Origin: Rhizobium sophorae
Lineage (GTDB): Bacteria > Pseudomonadota > Alphaproteobacteria > Rhizobiales > Rhizobiaceae
Length of the DNA: 64,000 nucleotides
Direction: 5' to 3'
Assembly: GCF_013087515.1 (NCBI RefSeq)
Contig: NZ_JABFCN010000045.1
Location: 62,001 to 126,000, forward strand
The translations under genes were made by a program, and so were the position numbers. This document shows, one piece after another, positions 8,205 to 17,037 of this stretch. The notes beneath the pieces were generated by a model. It searched no databases. It worked only from the letters and a program-made list of their open reading frames with translations, and was not told the origin of the DNA. Numbering within the stretch: position 1 is the stretch's first letter; the number at the start of each line of letters is the position of its first letter.

Positions 8205-11113
8205 CAAGAGACCGCATGCTGCCCAAGTCACCGTCCGGACGAGTTATCGCGGTGATCGCAGCCCTTTTTCTGGCGGCCTTCGCCTTCATGGCGGGCGTTG
8301 CCCAGGCGGCCGAACCGGTAAAAATTTCCCGTGACGATACCGCGCTCGATCTGACGGCAACGACCGAGATCTACGCCAACCAGGGCGAAGCCTTCCAGGT
8401 TTCGACGGCAGCAGGCGCCGACGGCATCCGCCGCCGCATCGAGGTCAGGGCAAGCTCGGAGAACCATCAGGGCGACTGGGCGGTGTTTGCGCTCGCCAAC
8501 GTCTCGGAAGAACAGCTCGAACGCGTCATTGTCGCGCCGCATTTCCGTCTGGTCAATTCCAAGCTGTTCTGGCCGGATCTCGGCTCGCAGCGCATCAGCG
8601 CGATTACGCCGAGCGAAGGCTTCGCGCTCGATCGGCAGCCAAGCGACGAGGCCGATGTCTTCCGCATCACGCTGAACCCCGGCGCCGTCATCACCTTCGT
8701 CGCCGAACTGTCGACGCCGGAGCTGCCGCAGATCTATCTCTGGGAACCGAACGCCTACAAGGACACGATCAACGCCTTCACGCTCTATCGCGGCATCGTG
8801 CTCGGCATTGCCGGCCTGCTCGCCGTGTTCCTGACCATCCTCTTCGTCGTCAAGGGCACCTCGATGCTGCCGGCGACGGCAGCCCTTGCCTGGGCGGTGC
8901 TCGGCTATATCTGCGTCGATTTCGGTTTTCTCGGCAAGCTCATCAGCGTCGCCTCGGCCGACCAGCGAATATGGCGCGCCTGCGCCGAGGTGGCGCTGGC
9001 GTCGAGTTTCGTCATCTTCCTCTTCACCTATCTCAACCTCAACCGCTGGCATGCGCATCTCGGCTACGCCACGCTTGCCTGGGTGCTCGGCCTTGCCCTG
9101 CTCTTCGGCGTGGCGATCTACGATCCGTCGATCGCCGCCGGCATCGCCAGGCTTTCCTTCGCGCTGACGGCGACGATGGGGCTGCTTTTGATCATCTATC
9201 TCGGCTTCAACCGCTACGACCGCGCCATCCTGCTAGTGCCGGCCTGGGCGCTGATCCTGGTCTGGCTGTTCGGGGCGTGGCTGACGGTCACCGGGCGGCT
9301 CGACAACGACATCATCCAGCCGGCGCTCGGCGGCGGCCTCGTGCTCATCGTGCTTCTGATCGGCTTCACCGTCATGCAGCACGCTTTTGCCGGCGGCGCC
9401 TACCAGCAGGGGCTGTTTTCCGATCTCGAGCGGCAATCGCTGGCGCTGACCGGCTCCGGCGACATGGTCTGGGACTGGGACGTGGCGCGCGACCGCGTCG
9501 TCACCATTCCCGACGTCTCGATCAAGCTCGGCCTGTCGCCAGGCGCCATGCATGGCGCGGCGCGCAACTGGTTGCCACGGCTGCATCCCGACGACCGCGA
9601 CCGCTTCCGCGCCACGCTCGACGTGCTGCTCGAACACCGCCGCGGGCGGCTGAACCATGAGTTCCGCATCCGCGCCGAGGACGGGCATTTCCACTGGCTG
9701 CTGATCCGCGCCCGGCCGGTGCTCGGCTCGAACGGCGAGATCATCCGCTGCGTCGGCACGATCGTCGACGTGACCGAGCAGAAGAATTCCGTCGAACGGC
9801 TGCTGCACGATGCGCTGCACGACAATCTGACCGGCCTGCCGAACCGCCAGGTCTTCCTCGATCGGCTGCAATCGGTGCTCGCACTGGCGCCGGGCGGCGA
9901 TACGCTGCGGCCGACGGTGATGGTAATCGACATCGACCGCTACAAGCTGGTCAATGATTCGCTCGGCGTTGCCGCCGGCGACAACATCCTCATCGCGCTG
10001 ACGCGGCGGCTGCGCCGGCTCTTGAAACCGCAGGACACGCTGGCGCGGCTTGCCGGCGACCAGTTCGGCCTCATCCTGGTGTCCGAGCACAATCCGGCCA
10101 AGGTCGCCGATTTTGCCGATGCGATCAGCAAGGCGATCATGGTGCCGATCAACTTCGCCAATCGCGAGATCATCCTGACGGCCTCGGTCGGGCTTGCCTC
10201 CTGGGTCGACCGGCAGGAGAGCGCCACCGGCCTGCTCAGCGATGCCGAGCTCGCGATGTACCGGGCAAAACGGGCCGGCGGCAACCGCGTCGAGCCGTTC
10301 CAGCCGGCCTTCCGCGACTTCGGCACCGACAGGCTGCAGCTCGAAACGGATCTGCGCCGCGCCATCGAGCGCAAGGAATTGTCGATGGTCTACCAGCCGA
10401 TCGCAAGGCTGGAGGATGTCGAGGTCGCCGGTTTCGAGGCATTGATGCGCTGGGAACATCCAAAACGCGGCAATATCCCGCCATCCGAATTCATTCCGAT
10501 CGCCGAGGCCTCCGATATCATCGGCGCGCTCGGCATGTTCGCGCTGGAACAGGCGACCAACGATCTGATGAGCTGGCAGCACCAGACCGGCGAACTGCCG
10601 ATCTTCGTCTCGATCAACCTGTCGAGTGTGCAGTTGCTCAACAACGAACTCTATGACGATGTGCGTTCGGTTCTCGCCAAGACGCATTGCCAACCCTCGC
10701 GCCTCAAGCTCGAACTGACGGAATCCATGGTGATGGAAAATCCGGAACAGGCCAGGCTCGTCTTACAGAAGCTGAAGGAAGCCGGCATCGGCCTGGCGCT
10801 CGACGATTTCGGCACCGGATATTCGTCGCTCGCCTATCTCACCCGCTTCCCCTTCGACACGATCAAGCTCGACAAGGCCCTGGTGCGCGACAGCAGCGAC
10901 AAGAAGGCGACCGTGCTCCGGTCGGTGATCGCGATGGCGCGCGAGCTTGACATGAAGGTGGTGGCGGAGGGGATCGAATCCAACGAGGATGCGATCGAAC
11001 TCGCCAAGATGGGCTGCAACTACGGCCAGAGCTACCTTTTCGGTCCGCCGATCCCTTCGGAATCGGTGCTGCGCCTGCTGCGCGACCGCTTTCCGCTGAC
11101 CAAACGGGCGTGA
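8201..11113 (+). CDS. Membrane GGDEF/EAL protein with 7TMR-DISM-like sensor and PAS; GGDEF signature degenerate
   Basis: 970 residues. The order is a signal peptide (to about 36), a periplasmic beta-rich domain (40-180), about seven hydrophobic helices (190-400) as in 7TMR-DISM sensors, a PAS domain (about 420-530), a GGDEF domain (540-705) and an EAL domain (715-960). The GGDEF signature reads AGDQF at residues 618-622, so cyclase activity is unlikely; it may instead bind GTP and regulate the EAL part. The EAL side keeps EALMRW (from Glu746), ELTESMVMEN and DDFGTGYSS, so c-di-GMP phosphodiesterase activity is expected. Its start overlaps the preceding acetyltransferase by 4 bp. Confidence 0.93.
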   Translation: MTRDRMLPKSPSGRVIAVIAALFLAAFAFMAGVAQAAEPVKISRDDTALDLTATTEIYANQGEAFQVSTAAGADGIRRRIEVRASSENHQGDWAVFALANVSEEQLERVIVAPHFRLVNSKLFWPDLGSQRISAITPSEGFALDRQPSDEADVFRITLNPGAVITFVAELSTPELPQIYLWEPNAYKDTINAFTLYRGIVLGIAGLLAVFLTILFVVKGTSMLPATAALAWAVLGYICVDFGFLGKLISVASADQRIWRACAEVALASSFVIFLFTYLNLNRWHAHLGYATLAWVLGLALLFGVAIYDPSIAAGIARLSFALTATMGLLLIIYLGFNRYDRAILLVPAWALILVWLFGAWLTVTGRLDNDIIQPALGGGLVLIVLLIGFTVMQHAFAGGAYQQGLFSDLERQSLALTGSGDMVWDWDVARDRVVTIPDVSIKLGLSPGAMHGAARNWLPRLHPDDRDRFRATLDVLLEHRRGRLNHEFRIRAEDGHFHWLLIRARPVLGSNGEIIRCVGTIVDVTEQKNSVERLLHDALHDNLTGLPNRQVFLDRLQSVLALAPGGDTLRPTVMVIDIDRYKLVNDSLGVAAGDNILIALTRRLRRLLKPQDTLARLAGDQFGLILVSEHNPAKVADFADAISKAIMVPINFANREIILTASVGLASWVDRQESATGLLSDAELAMYRAKRAGGNRVEPFQPAFRDFGTDRLQLETDLRRAIERKELSMVYQPIARLEDVEVAGFEALMRWEHPKRGNIPPSEFIPIAEASDIIGALGMFALEQATNDLMSWQHQTGELPIFVSINLSSVQLLNNELYDDVRSVLAKTHCQPSRLKLELTESMVMENPEQARLVLQKLKEAGIGLALDDFGTGYSSLAYLTRFPFDTIKLDKALVRDSSDKKATVLRSVIAMARELDMKVVAEGIESNEDAIELAKMGCNYGQSYLFGPPIPSESVLRLLRDRFPLTKRA

Positions 11114-11221
11114 TCGGAGCGGCGGTCGATTTCCGACTTCGGCCCGGAAGCCGACATTGCGGTGACCACCTGGAGTTCATAGTCGCGCCACAACCGGCCA
11201 TTCCCGCAAGTTCTATGTGCG

Positions 11222-11848
11222 TCACGCCCGACTCGCCCGAACGCTCAGCCACCGATCATGGGGCTTTCCGACGCACCGACGTATCTCGCTGACGATCCAG
11301 CCGGCGTCTGTGAGTGCGGACCGCAAGGCAGACTCGCGCCAGTATGTCTCGACGTAGCGCCGGGGCGCTGCAGCACTGCCGTGTGTGGACACATCCTCGC
11401 CTTCGCCCTCTCTTACCGAGGCGTGCAATCGGCCACCGGTCCGGGTCGCCTCGGCAAGCCGTCCAAGCACCGTGCCGAAATCCTCGCGCGCGACATGAAT
11501 GAGGCAGGCACAGGCCCAGATCCCGTCGTATGGCGTGCCGGGACGCTGCGGGTCGGCCAAGTCATCGATCAGCGGGTCCAACAGGTCGGCTTCGAAGCCA
11601 CTTTCGCGAAGCAGTTCGACGAAACCCTTTGCAATGTCGGTGCGCCGGACGCTCATTCCCCGCTTCTCAAGCTCAAGTGCATCTCGCCCGCCACCGCTTC
11701 CGATCTCCAGCACCCTGCCCGAGCCGCCCAGTTCGGTCACGAACGCATCGATCTCTGTCGCGACCCATTCGGGCATCGCCGCGGCCTCGGCAGCGTACTC
11801 CGCCGCGACCGTATCATAGGACCGCACGGTATCCAGGTCGGTGCTCAT
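11222..11848 (-). CDS. Class I SAM-dependent methyltransferase
   Basis: A 208-residue methyltransferase with the Rossmann SAM-binding motif I VLEIGSGGGRDALELEKRG and an acidic strand-2 end RTDIAKGF. YDGIWACACLIHVARED forms motifs post-I/II, followed by GGRLHASVREGEGED. It has the compact methyltransferase-11/25 fold without an extra substrate domain, so the substrate is unknown. It sits alone, converging on the EAL-protein gene. An AAGGAGGAGCG Shine-Dalgarno stretch precedes the ATG. Its moderate GC and isolation fit an accessory gene. Confidence 0.85.
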   Translation of the reverse strand: MSTDLDTVRSYDTVAAEYAAEAAAMPEWVATEIDAFVTELGGSGRVLEIGSGGGRDALELEKRGMSVRRTDIAKGFVELLRESGFEADLLDPLIDDLADPQRPGTPYDGIWACACLIHVAREDFGTVLGRLAEATRTGGRLHASVREGEGEDVSTHGSAAAPRRYVETYWRESALRSALTDAGWIVSEIRRCVGKPHDRWLSVRASRA

Positions 11849-12371
11849 CCTAGCGCTCCTCCTTCAAGACCAGAGGCCTGATGAGCAAGAGACCCATCAG
11901 CCCGTTGCGCCCTTCACACTTCGGCAGTTGGTGACATCGCGGGCGATTTGCTTCCCAGCTTTAGCAGAAATGCGGTCGGAGACACCACCGACCGAACCAA
12001 TGCTGCCGGACGGCAATGCGCCGTCTTGTCGGTCATAGAGGCAATTGTTGCCGCTCCCCGAAAGCGGCCATAGCATTGGTTTGACGAGACGACATCTGTG
12101 CGCCATGTGTGGACGTCGGCTCTCGTCGGCTTAATCGACTTGGGACGAGGTAGTCCGGTGGTACTGTGCCTTGGCCGTTGGACCACGGCCCCAAGCTGCC
12201 ATCAACAACACTTGAACGTCTGTCAGAATTGCAAAAAGTGTGCATAATTGACAAATGAGAACAATCAGTTGTTGATACTGATCGCGAAGAGGTTGGGAGC
12301 CCTCTTCTTCAACTGAGCAGACTACCAGGAAATGCAGGGAGAATTCGACAACAATCCAGGGAGGAAGAACA
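11849..12371. other. 523-bp intergenic region before the TRAP operon, no gene recognised
   Basis: It lies between two divergently transcribed genes. No reading frame with credible codon use or homology stands out. The AT content rises over the last 170 bp, where the TRAP promoter should be: TTGACA occurs at 12248-12253 without a convincing -10 box, and a palindrome lies at 12264-12282. A strong Shine-Dalgarno GGGAGGAAG precedes the dctP ATG. The central part looks like unannotated or decayed sequence. Confidence 0.5.
12264..12282. promoter_or_regulatory. Candidate operator upstream of the TRAP operon
   Basis: Inverted repeat ATCAGT-N7-ACTGAT about 90 bp upstream of dctP, directly downstream of a TTGACA hexamer. 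Substrate-inducible TRAP operons are usually controlled by GntR, IclR or LysR proteins bound to such sites. No regulator gene is adjacent here, so the assignment rests on symmetry and position only. Confidence 0.3.
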
Positions 12372-13502
12372 ATGAACAAAAAGGCAGTATCGCGTCGAGA
12401 GTTGCTGGGGGCATCTACGCTCGTTGGAGTAACCGCAGTTGGGGCTCTTGCCGCCCCGGCCGTGCTGGCCCAGGCACCCACCGTCATTAAAATGCAAACA
12501 TCCTGGCCCGCGTCGGACATCTGGATGGATTTTGCCCGCCAGTACGTCCAACGGGTCGAACGAATGTCCGGCGGACGCCTGAAGTTCGAACTAATGCCTG
12601 CCGGTACGGTCGTCGGCGCGTTTCAGGTGCTCGACGGCGTCAACGATGGCGTGATCGACGCAGCCCACACCGTTCCCGTCTATTGGTACGGAAAGCACAA
12701 GGCAGCTTCCCTCTTCGGTACCGGGCCGGTATTTGGCGGCAGCGCAACCACCATGCTCGGATGGTTCCATCAAGGTGGCGGCAAGGATCTCTACCGAGAA
12801 CTCACCCAGGACATCATGGGGCTGAACCTTTACGGCTTCTATGGCTTCCCGATGCCCGCGCAGCCGTTCGGCTGGTTCAAGAACCAGGTCGCGACCGTGA
12901 ACGACGTTAACGGCCTCAAATATCGTACGGTCGGGCTCGCCGCCGATCTCATGCAGAATATGGGCATGAGCGTCGCTCAACTTCCGGGCGGCGAGATCGT
13001 GCCGGCAATGGAGCGAGGTGTCATCGACGCCTTCGAGTTCAACAATCCCTCCTCTGACCTACGGTTTGGTTCGCAGGATGTCGCCAAGAACTACATGCTG
13101 TCGTCCTACCATCAAGCGAGCGAATCTTTCGAGTTCCTCTTCAACAAGGATGTGTTTGACGACCTTCCCGACGATCTGCAGGCGATCCTGGAATATGGCG
13201 TGGAGGCAGCAAGCACGGCGAATACAGCGTCCGCGATGGACAACTATTCAAGCGACCTTCGAAAACTCCAGACCGAACATGGCGTGACCGTGCACCGCAC
13301 TCCAAAGGAAATTCTGGATGCGCAACTGAAGGCCTGGGATGAGATCATCCCGACGCTTGAAGCGGATGCGTTCATGAAGAAGGTGCTCGACAGTCAGCGG
13401 CAGTGGGTGGAGAGGGTCGTGTACTACGAATTGATGAACTCCGCCGATCTCGCACTCGCCTATGAGCACTATTTCCCCGGAAAATTGAACCTCGGAAAAT
13501 AG
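12372..13502 (+). CDS. dctP: TRAP transporter periplasmic solute-binding protein (DctP family)
   Basis: A 376-residue extracytoplasmic receptor. The N-terminus carries a twin-arginine signal with the motif SRRELL (residues 7-12) followed by a hydrophobic stretch and cleavage near AVLAQA, so it is probably exported folded. The mature part begins IKMQTSWPASDIWMDFARQY and contains the conserved DctP segment NGLKYRTVGLAADLMQNMGM with an Arg for carboxylate binding. The pattern resembles the TakP-like branch that binds 2-oxo acids as dimers. The ligand, probably an organic acid, is an inference. It heads the operon with dctQ and dctM. Confidence 0.92.
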   Translation: MNKKAVSRRELLGASTLVGVTAVGALAAPAVLAQAPTVIKMQTSWPASDIWMDFARQYVQRVERMSGGRLKFELMPAGTVVGAFQVLDGVNDGVIDAAHTVPVYWYGKHKAASLFGTGPVFGGSATTMLGWFHQGGGKDLYRELTQDIMGLNLYGFYGFPMPAQPFGWFKNQVATVNDVNGLKYRTVGLAADLMQNMGMSVAQLPGGEIVPAMERGVIDAFEFNNPSSDLRFGSQDVAKNYMLSSYHQASESFEFLFNKDVFDDLPDDLQAILEYGVEAASTANTASAMDNYSSDLRKLQTEHGVTVHRTPKEILDAQLKAWDEIIPTLEADAFMKKVLDSQRQWVERVVYYELMNSADLALAYEHYFPGKLNLGK

Positions 13503-13560
13503 ATGGTGAAGGCCCGGTATTTCCGGGCCTCGTCCCTCATCGAGGTAGGGAGGCGCTTGC

Positions 13561-14208
13561 ATGCTCCGTTACATTGCATTCGCCGACGATTTGTCGGCGT
13601 GGTTCGGCAAGGTGTTCGCGTGGGGGATACTCATCATGGCCTTCGGCGTCGGCTATGAGGTTGTTGCACGCTACCTCTTTCGCGCGCCGACCCCCTGGGC
13701 CTTCGATCTGAGCTACATGCTCTATGGAACGATCTTCATGATGGCGGGAGCGTATACCCTCTCGCGTGATGGCCATGTGCGCGGCGACTTCATCTACCGG
13801 CTCTGGAAACCGCGCACGCAGGCCAGGCTGGAACTGGTGTTGTACTTCATCTTTTTCTTTCCCGGTATAACCGCGCTGGTGTTCTCGGGCTGGAAATATG
13901 CCGCACGCAGTTGGGGCTACCTGGAGGTCAGTTCCAACAGTCCCGCCGGTGTGCCGATCTTCCAGTTCAAGGCCGTGATCGTCGCCGCCGGCATTCTCCT
14001 GTTCCTGCAGGGCGTGGCGCAGGTCTTCCGCTGCATTCTCTGCATAAGGACGGGCGAATGGCCGAAGCAGGCCGAAGATGTCGAAGAACTGGAAAAGGTA
14101 CTACTGGAAACAAAAAGCCTGGACGTGCTCAAGTCCGAGGACGAGGGTTTCCTTCCGTCGCGGGAACTTGACGCTGGACGTGAACCACGGGATCGGGACG
14201 CTCAATGA
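13561..14208 (+). CDS. dctQ: TRAP transporter small permease (DctQ family)
   Basis: A 215-residue integral membrane protein with four predicted helices: ILIMAFGVGYEVVARYLF, YMLYGTIFMMAGAYTLSR, the stretch around LYFIFFFPGITALVFSG, and VIVAAGILLFLQGVAQVF. The motif HVRGDFIY after helix 2 is typical of DctQ. A longer hydrophilic acidic C-terminal tail (about 45 residues) follows. The start ATG has AGGGAGG upstream. It overlaps dctM by 4 bp. DctQ pairs with DctM to form the sodium-coupled permease. Confidence 0.9.
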   Translation: MLRYIAFADDLSAWFGKVFAWGILIMAFGVGYEVVARYLFRAPTPWAFDLSYMLYGTIFMMAGAYTLSRDGHVRGDFIYRLWKPRTQARLELVLYFIFFFPGITALVFSGWKYAARSWGYLEVSSNSPAGVPIFQFKAVIVAAGILLFLQGVAQVFRCILCIRTGEWPKQAEDVEELEKVLLETKSLDVLKSEDEGFLPSRELDAGREPRDRDAQ

Positions 14209-15632
14209 CGGATGCACATATCGCCGTCGGGATGCTCCTCATCCTGATCCTCACCATCTTCCTCGGCTTCCCGGTGGCGTTCACCTTGATGGCTCTGGGT
14301 GTCGGCTTCGGATACTATGCCTATTTCGATGCCGGCCGCATGTGGCGCGGCTATGACCGCGCGCTCGAATCCGGCGGCGATGCCTTTACCCTGGCGCAGA
14401 CCTGGATCGGCGGTTTCTTCAACAACCGGATCTTCGATCTGTTCGTCAACCAGACCTACTCGGTCATCCAGAACGACGTGCTGACGGCTATCCCGCTGTT
14501 CCTGTTCATGGGCTACATCGTCGAGCGAGCCAACATCGTCGATCGGCTGTTCTCGACGCTATTCAGCGTCACGCGCCGGGTGCCCGGCTCGATGGCGGTC
14601 GCCGCCCTGGCCACCTGCACACTCTTTGCCACGGCAACCGGCATCGTCGGGGCCGTGGTGACGTTGATGGGACTGCTCGCCCTACCAGCGATGCTGAAGG
14701 CAAAGTATGACGTGCGCTACGCGACGGGCGTGATCTGCGCGGGCGGCACGCTCGGGATCCTGATCCCGCCTTCCATCCTGCTGATCGTGTATGCGGCCAC
14801 CTCCGGGATCTCGGTTGTCCGAATGTATGCGGCGGCGCTCCTGCCCGGCCTCGCCCTGGCCGGGTTTTATCTCATCTATGTCGTGGTGCGAGCAATCCTG
14901 CAGCCGCAACTGGCGCCGCGGCCAACGAAAGAAGATGTGGGCGAGCACACGCCGGTCCAACTCGCCTGGATGATGCTTACATCCTTCGCGCCGCTCGCCT
15001 TTCTGATTCTTGCCGTGCTGGGTGCCATTCTCTTTGGCCTGGCAACGCCGTCGGAAGCCGCCGCAATCGGCGCATTGGGGGGACTGGCGCTTGCTGCGGC
15101 CTATCGGGCGCTGACCTGGCAGCGACTGAAGGAGTCGGTGTATCTGACGGCGCGAACGACCGCGATGGTCTGCTGGTTGTTCGTCGGTTCGGCGACCTTC
15201 GCATCGGTATTCGCCTATCTCGGCGGCCAACAGTTCATCAGTGACTTCGTGACCGGCCTGGACATGTCGCCGCTGATGTTCCTGATCCTGGCCCAGATCA
15301 TCATCTTCATTCTCGGCTGGCCTCTGGAATGGACTGAAATCATCGTCATCTTCATCCCGATCTTCATTCCGCTGCTGCCGCATTTCGGGATCGATCCGCT
15401 GTTCTTCGGTATCCTCGTGGCAATCAACCTGCAGACGGCCTTCCTATCACCACCCATGGCGATGTCGGCATACTACTTGAAGGGCGTCTCGCCTCCGCAT
15501 GTCAAACTGACCGACATCTTCCGCGGCATGATGCCGTATATGTTGATCGTCATTCTCTGCATGGTGGTCATCTATATGTTCCCGAGCATCGTCTACATGC
15601 TGCCGAATCTACTCTATGGAGTACAGAGATGA
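14205..15632 (+). CDS. dctM: TRAP transporter large permease (DctM family)
   Basis: A 475-residue polytopic membrane protein, the catalytic transport subunit. Typical DctM segments are AIPLFLFMGYIVERANIVDRLF, GIVGAVVTLMGLLALPAML, the Gly-rich ICAGGTLGILIPPSILLIVY, ATPSEAAAIGALGGL, and LQTAFLSPPMAMSAYYLKG near the end. The family has 12-14 helices and works as an elevator with Na+ coupling, using the DctP protein as sole donor. Translation is coupled to dctQ. The small membrane ORF at 15667 follows closely. Confidence 0.93.
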   Translation: MTDAHIAVGMLLILILTIFLGFPVAFTLMALGVGFGYYAYFDAGRMWRGYDRALESGGDAFTLAQTWIGGFFNNRIFDLFVNQTYSVIQNDVLTAIPLFLFMGYIVERANIVDRLFSTLFSVTRRVPGSMAVAALATCTLFATATGIVGAVVTLMGLLALPAMLKAKYDVRYATGVICAGGTLGILIPPSILLIVYAATSGISVVRMYAAALLPGLALAGFYLIYVVVRAILQPQLAPRPTKEDVGEHTPVQLAWMMLTSFAPLAFLILAVLGAILFGLATPSEAAAIGALGGLALAAAYRALTWQRLKESVYLTARTTAMVCWLFVGSATFASVFAYLGGQQFISDFVTGLDMSPLMFLILAQIIIFILGWPLEWTEIIVIFIPIFIPLLPHFGIDPLFFGILVAINLQTAFLSPPMAMSAYYLKGVSPPHVKLTDIFRGMMPYMLIVILCMVVIYMFPSIVYMLPNLLYGVQR

Positions 15633-15666
15633 CGCAGTGTCTGGCCAATTCCGAAAGGATAGACCG

Positions 15667-15849
15667 ATGAACAGAAGCCGGTTTTTTGCAATATTTGCAT
15701 TCGTGACGCTTGTCGCGTTCTGCGCAGTCATCCTGGCGTTTGTTCCACGGTTCGATTTGGCCGCTGCACTGCTGATCGGGATTGTCCCTGCGGGGTACGA
15801 CATCTGGGATCAGCTCTTTCGGCGACGCCCGTCGAAATCGTCTGGATAG
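15667..15849 (+). CDS. Small membrane protein at the end of the TRAP operon
   Basis: 60 residues. Two hydrophobic segments, FFAIFAFVTLVAFCAVILAF and LAAALLIGIVPAGYDIW, are followed by a basic tail RRRPSKSSG. An in-frame ATG exists at 15616, but AAAGGA lies just before 15667 and the hydrophobic region starts there, so 15667 is chosen. It starts 34 bp after the dctM stop and probably belongs to the transporter operon. I know no function. The 3' end may itself have been shaped by the deletion that created the RidA remnant. Confidence 0.6.
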   Translation: MNRSRFFAIFAFVTLVAFCAVILAFVPRFDLAAALLIGIVPAGYDIWDQLFRRRPSKSSG

Positions 15850-15994
15850 ACTGCAATCGTTCACCGCCGTGCTGACCAGGAACGTCAAGGACATGTTCGG
15901 CGAAGCATTGCCGGCGCAGACGCTGATTCCCGTTCCCAAGCTTGCCATCGACCCGATGCTGTTCGAGGTCGAGGCCGTGGTCGTCCTGGAATAG
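15845..15994 (+). pseudogene. 3' remnant of a RidA-family (YjgF/YER057c) gene
   Basis: The frame encodes about 49 residues ending NVKDMFGEALPAQTLIPVPK then LAIDPMLFEVEAVVVLE. This matches the C-terminal third of RidA-family imine deaminases, including the conserved IPVPKLA..PMLFEVEA strand. The N-terminal two thirds are absent. The frame overlaps the previous ORF back to an ATG at 15782 in a different frame, and no plausible ribosome binding site introduces it. RidA genes often accompany TRAP and amino-acid catabolic operons, so this looks like a deletion relic of the operon's last gene. Confidence 0.55.
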
Positions 15995-16129
15995 CGGCGG
16001 ATCAACACAAATCGGATTTTCAGGGGTGGTGCGTAAACCTTTGTTAGGCGCGCCACCTTCCCTTTATCGATGGCCATTGACCAACGGCCTGCGATGTGCG
16101 CCTCTCATTGCTTGCACAAGGAAAATCCC

Positions 16130-16555
16130 ATGCTCAAGTTTCTGCTCGCCCTGTCGATGGGTGTTTTTTGCGTCTCGCCGCTTCAGGCCGGCGACGTCAC
16201 GCCCGTTACCAAGAGCTGCCAGCCGGGGGCAAAACAGGCGCAATGCGAGCGACGGGTCACGGATATTAAGAAAGCCGTCGAGCTGGCCTATAAAGGCGAC
16301 CACGGGGCGCAGAGGACCATTGCCTTCTGCCTGTCCACCGGTTGCCATGGTGCTGTCGCCATTGACAAGGTCGCCTCCTGCAGCTGGCATCTCGTCATCG
16401 CCAATTCCGGTTCGACGACAGTGCTCGACAGTTCAAACACCAGGAACACCTGCCGGCCGATGACGGCGGCTGAGAAGGACGAAGCCCGCGCGCTGGCGAG
16501 CGATCTCGTCCAGAAGATCTACAAGCGGCCTCTGGTTAAGACCGACCAGATGTGA
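16130..16555 (+). CDS. Periplasmic hypothetical protein
   Basis: 141 residues. A Sec signal peptide MLKFLLALSMGVFCVSPLQAG cleaves after about residue 20. The mature part has six cysteines and a helical segment VELAYKGDHGAQRTIAFCLS that resembles one Sel1/TPR-like helical pair, but this is too short to call. The start at 16130 is chosen over 16070 because AAGGA precedes it and the signal peptide begins there. No function is known. It stands alone between the RidA fragment and the Dabb gene. Confidence 0.7.
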   Translation: MLKFLLALSMGVFCVSPLQAGDVTPVTKSCQPGAKQAQCERRVTDIKKAVELAYKGDHGAQRTIAFCLSTGCHGAVAIDKVASCSWHLVIANSGSTTVLDSSNTRNTCRPMTAAEKDEARALASDLVQKIYKRPLVKTDQM

Positions 16556-16637
16556 TCTGCCGGCTCACGGCTTGCGGCGCAACGCCTGCGTGAAAATAAA
16601 TCTCGTTGCTCTCCCGGCTTTCGCCGCTATTCTCCAC

Positions 16638-16682
16638 CCAAAGAAAATCGGGCCAAAGAAAATCGGCCCAAAGAAAATCGGG
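16638..16682 (+). repeat. Tandem 15-bp repeat, three copies, in the leader of the Dabb gene
   Basis: The unit CCAAAGAAAATCGG(G/C) occurs three times head to tail at 16638-16652, 16653-16667 and 16668-16682 with only the last base varying. It abuts the GGAGG ribosome binding site of the next gene. Copy number in such perfect microrepeats is prone to slippage and may affect leader length. Confidence 0.9.
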
Positions 16683-16692
16683 AGGACCACTG

Positions 16693-17001
16693 ATGATCCT
16701 GCACTGCGTATTCCTGCGGCTGAAGACCGCGATGACGGCCGAAGACAAGCAGTCGCTGTTTGCGGCGATCGTCGCCCTGAAACAGGTCATTCCCGGCATA
16801 TTGGATATCAAATACGGGCCGAATGTTTCGCCCGAAGGGCTGCATGGCGGCTTCGTCGACGGGTTTGCCGTGACCTTTGAAAGCGCCGAAGCCCGGGATG
16901 CCTATCTCATCCATCCCGAGCACGTGACCGTGGGCGAGCGCATCGTCTCGTCGACCGATGGAGGCCTTGCCGGCATCCTGGTCTTCGACCTCAATTTGTG
17001 A
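16693..17001 (+). CDS. Dabb-domain (stress-responsive alpha/beta barrel) protein
   Basis: 102 residues, beginning MILHCVFLRLKTAMTAEDKQ, the first strand and helix of the Dabb fold. It continues with VIPGILDIKYGPNVSPEG and FAVTFESAEARDAYLIHPEH, whose HPEH turn is conserved in the family. Such proteins form ferredoxin-like dimers; some cyclise or modify small molecules, others are stress-induced with no known activity. The frame is open upstream to 16606 through the 15-bp repeats, but GGGAGG at about 16680 fixes the start at 16693. Confidence 0.82.
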   Translation: MILHCVFLRLKTAMTAEDKQSLFAAIVALKQVIPGILDIKYGPNVSPEGLHGGFVDGFAVTFESAEARDAYLIHPEHVTVGERIVSSTDGGLAGILVFDLNL

Positions 17002-17037
17002 AGACTGCGGGGTCAAACCCCGCAGCCCCCTCGATCC

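Noticed and set aside
11849..12371. Remnant of an insertion sequence before the TRAP operon
   Set aside because: I found no terminal inverted repeats, target duplications or transposase motifs; the low-information sequence alone is not enough.
15782..15994. An intact 70-residue gene starting at 15782
   Set aside because: Its first 21 residues overlap the previous ORF in another frame and show no homology; only the RidA-like tail is meaningful, so it is called a remnant.
16638..16682. Possible CRISPR array
   Set aside because: Units are contiguous with no spacers and only 15 bp long, so this is a simple tandem repeat. No cas gene is in the window.
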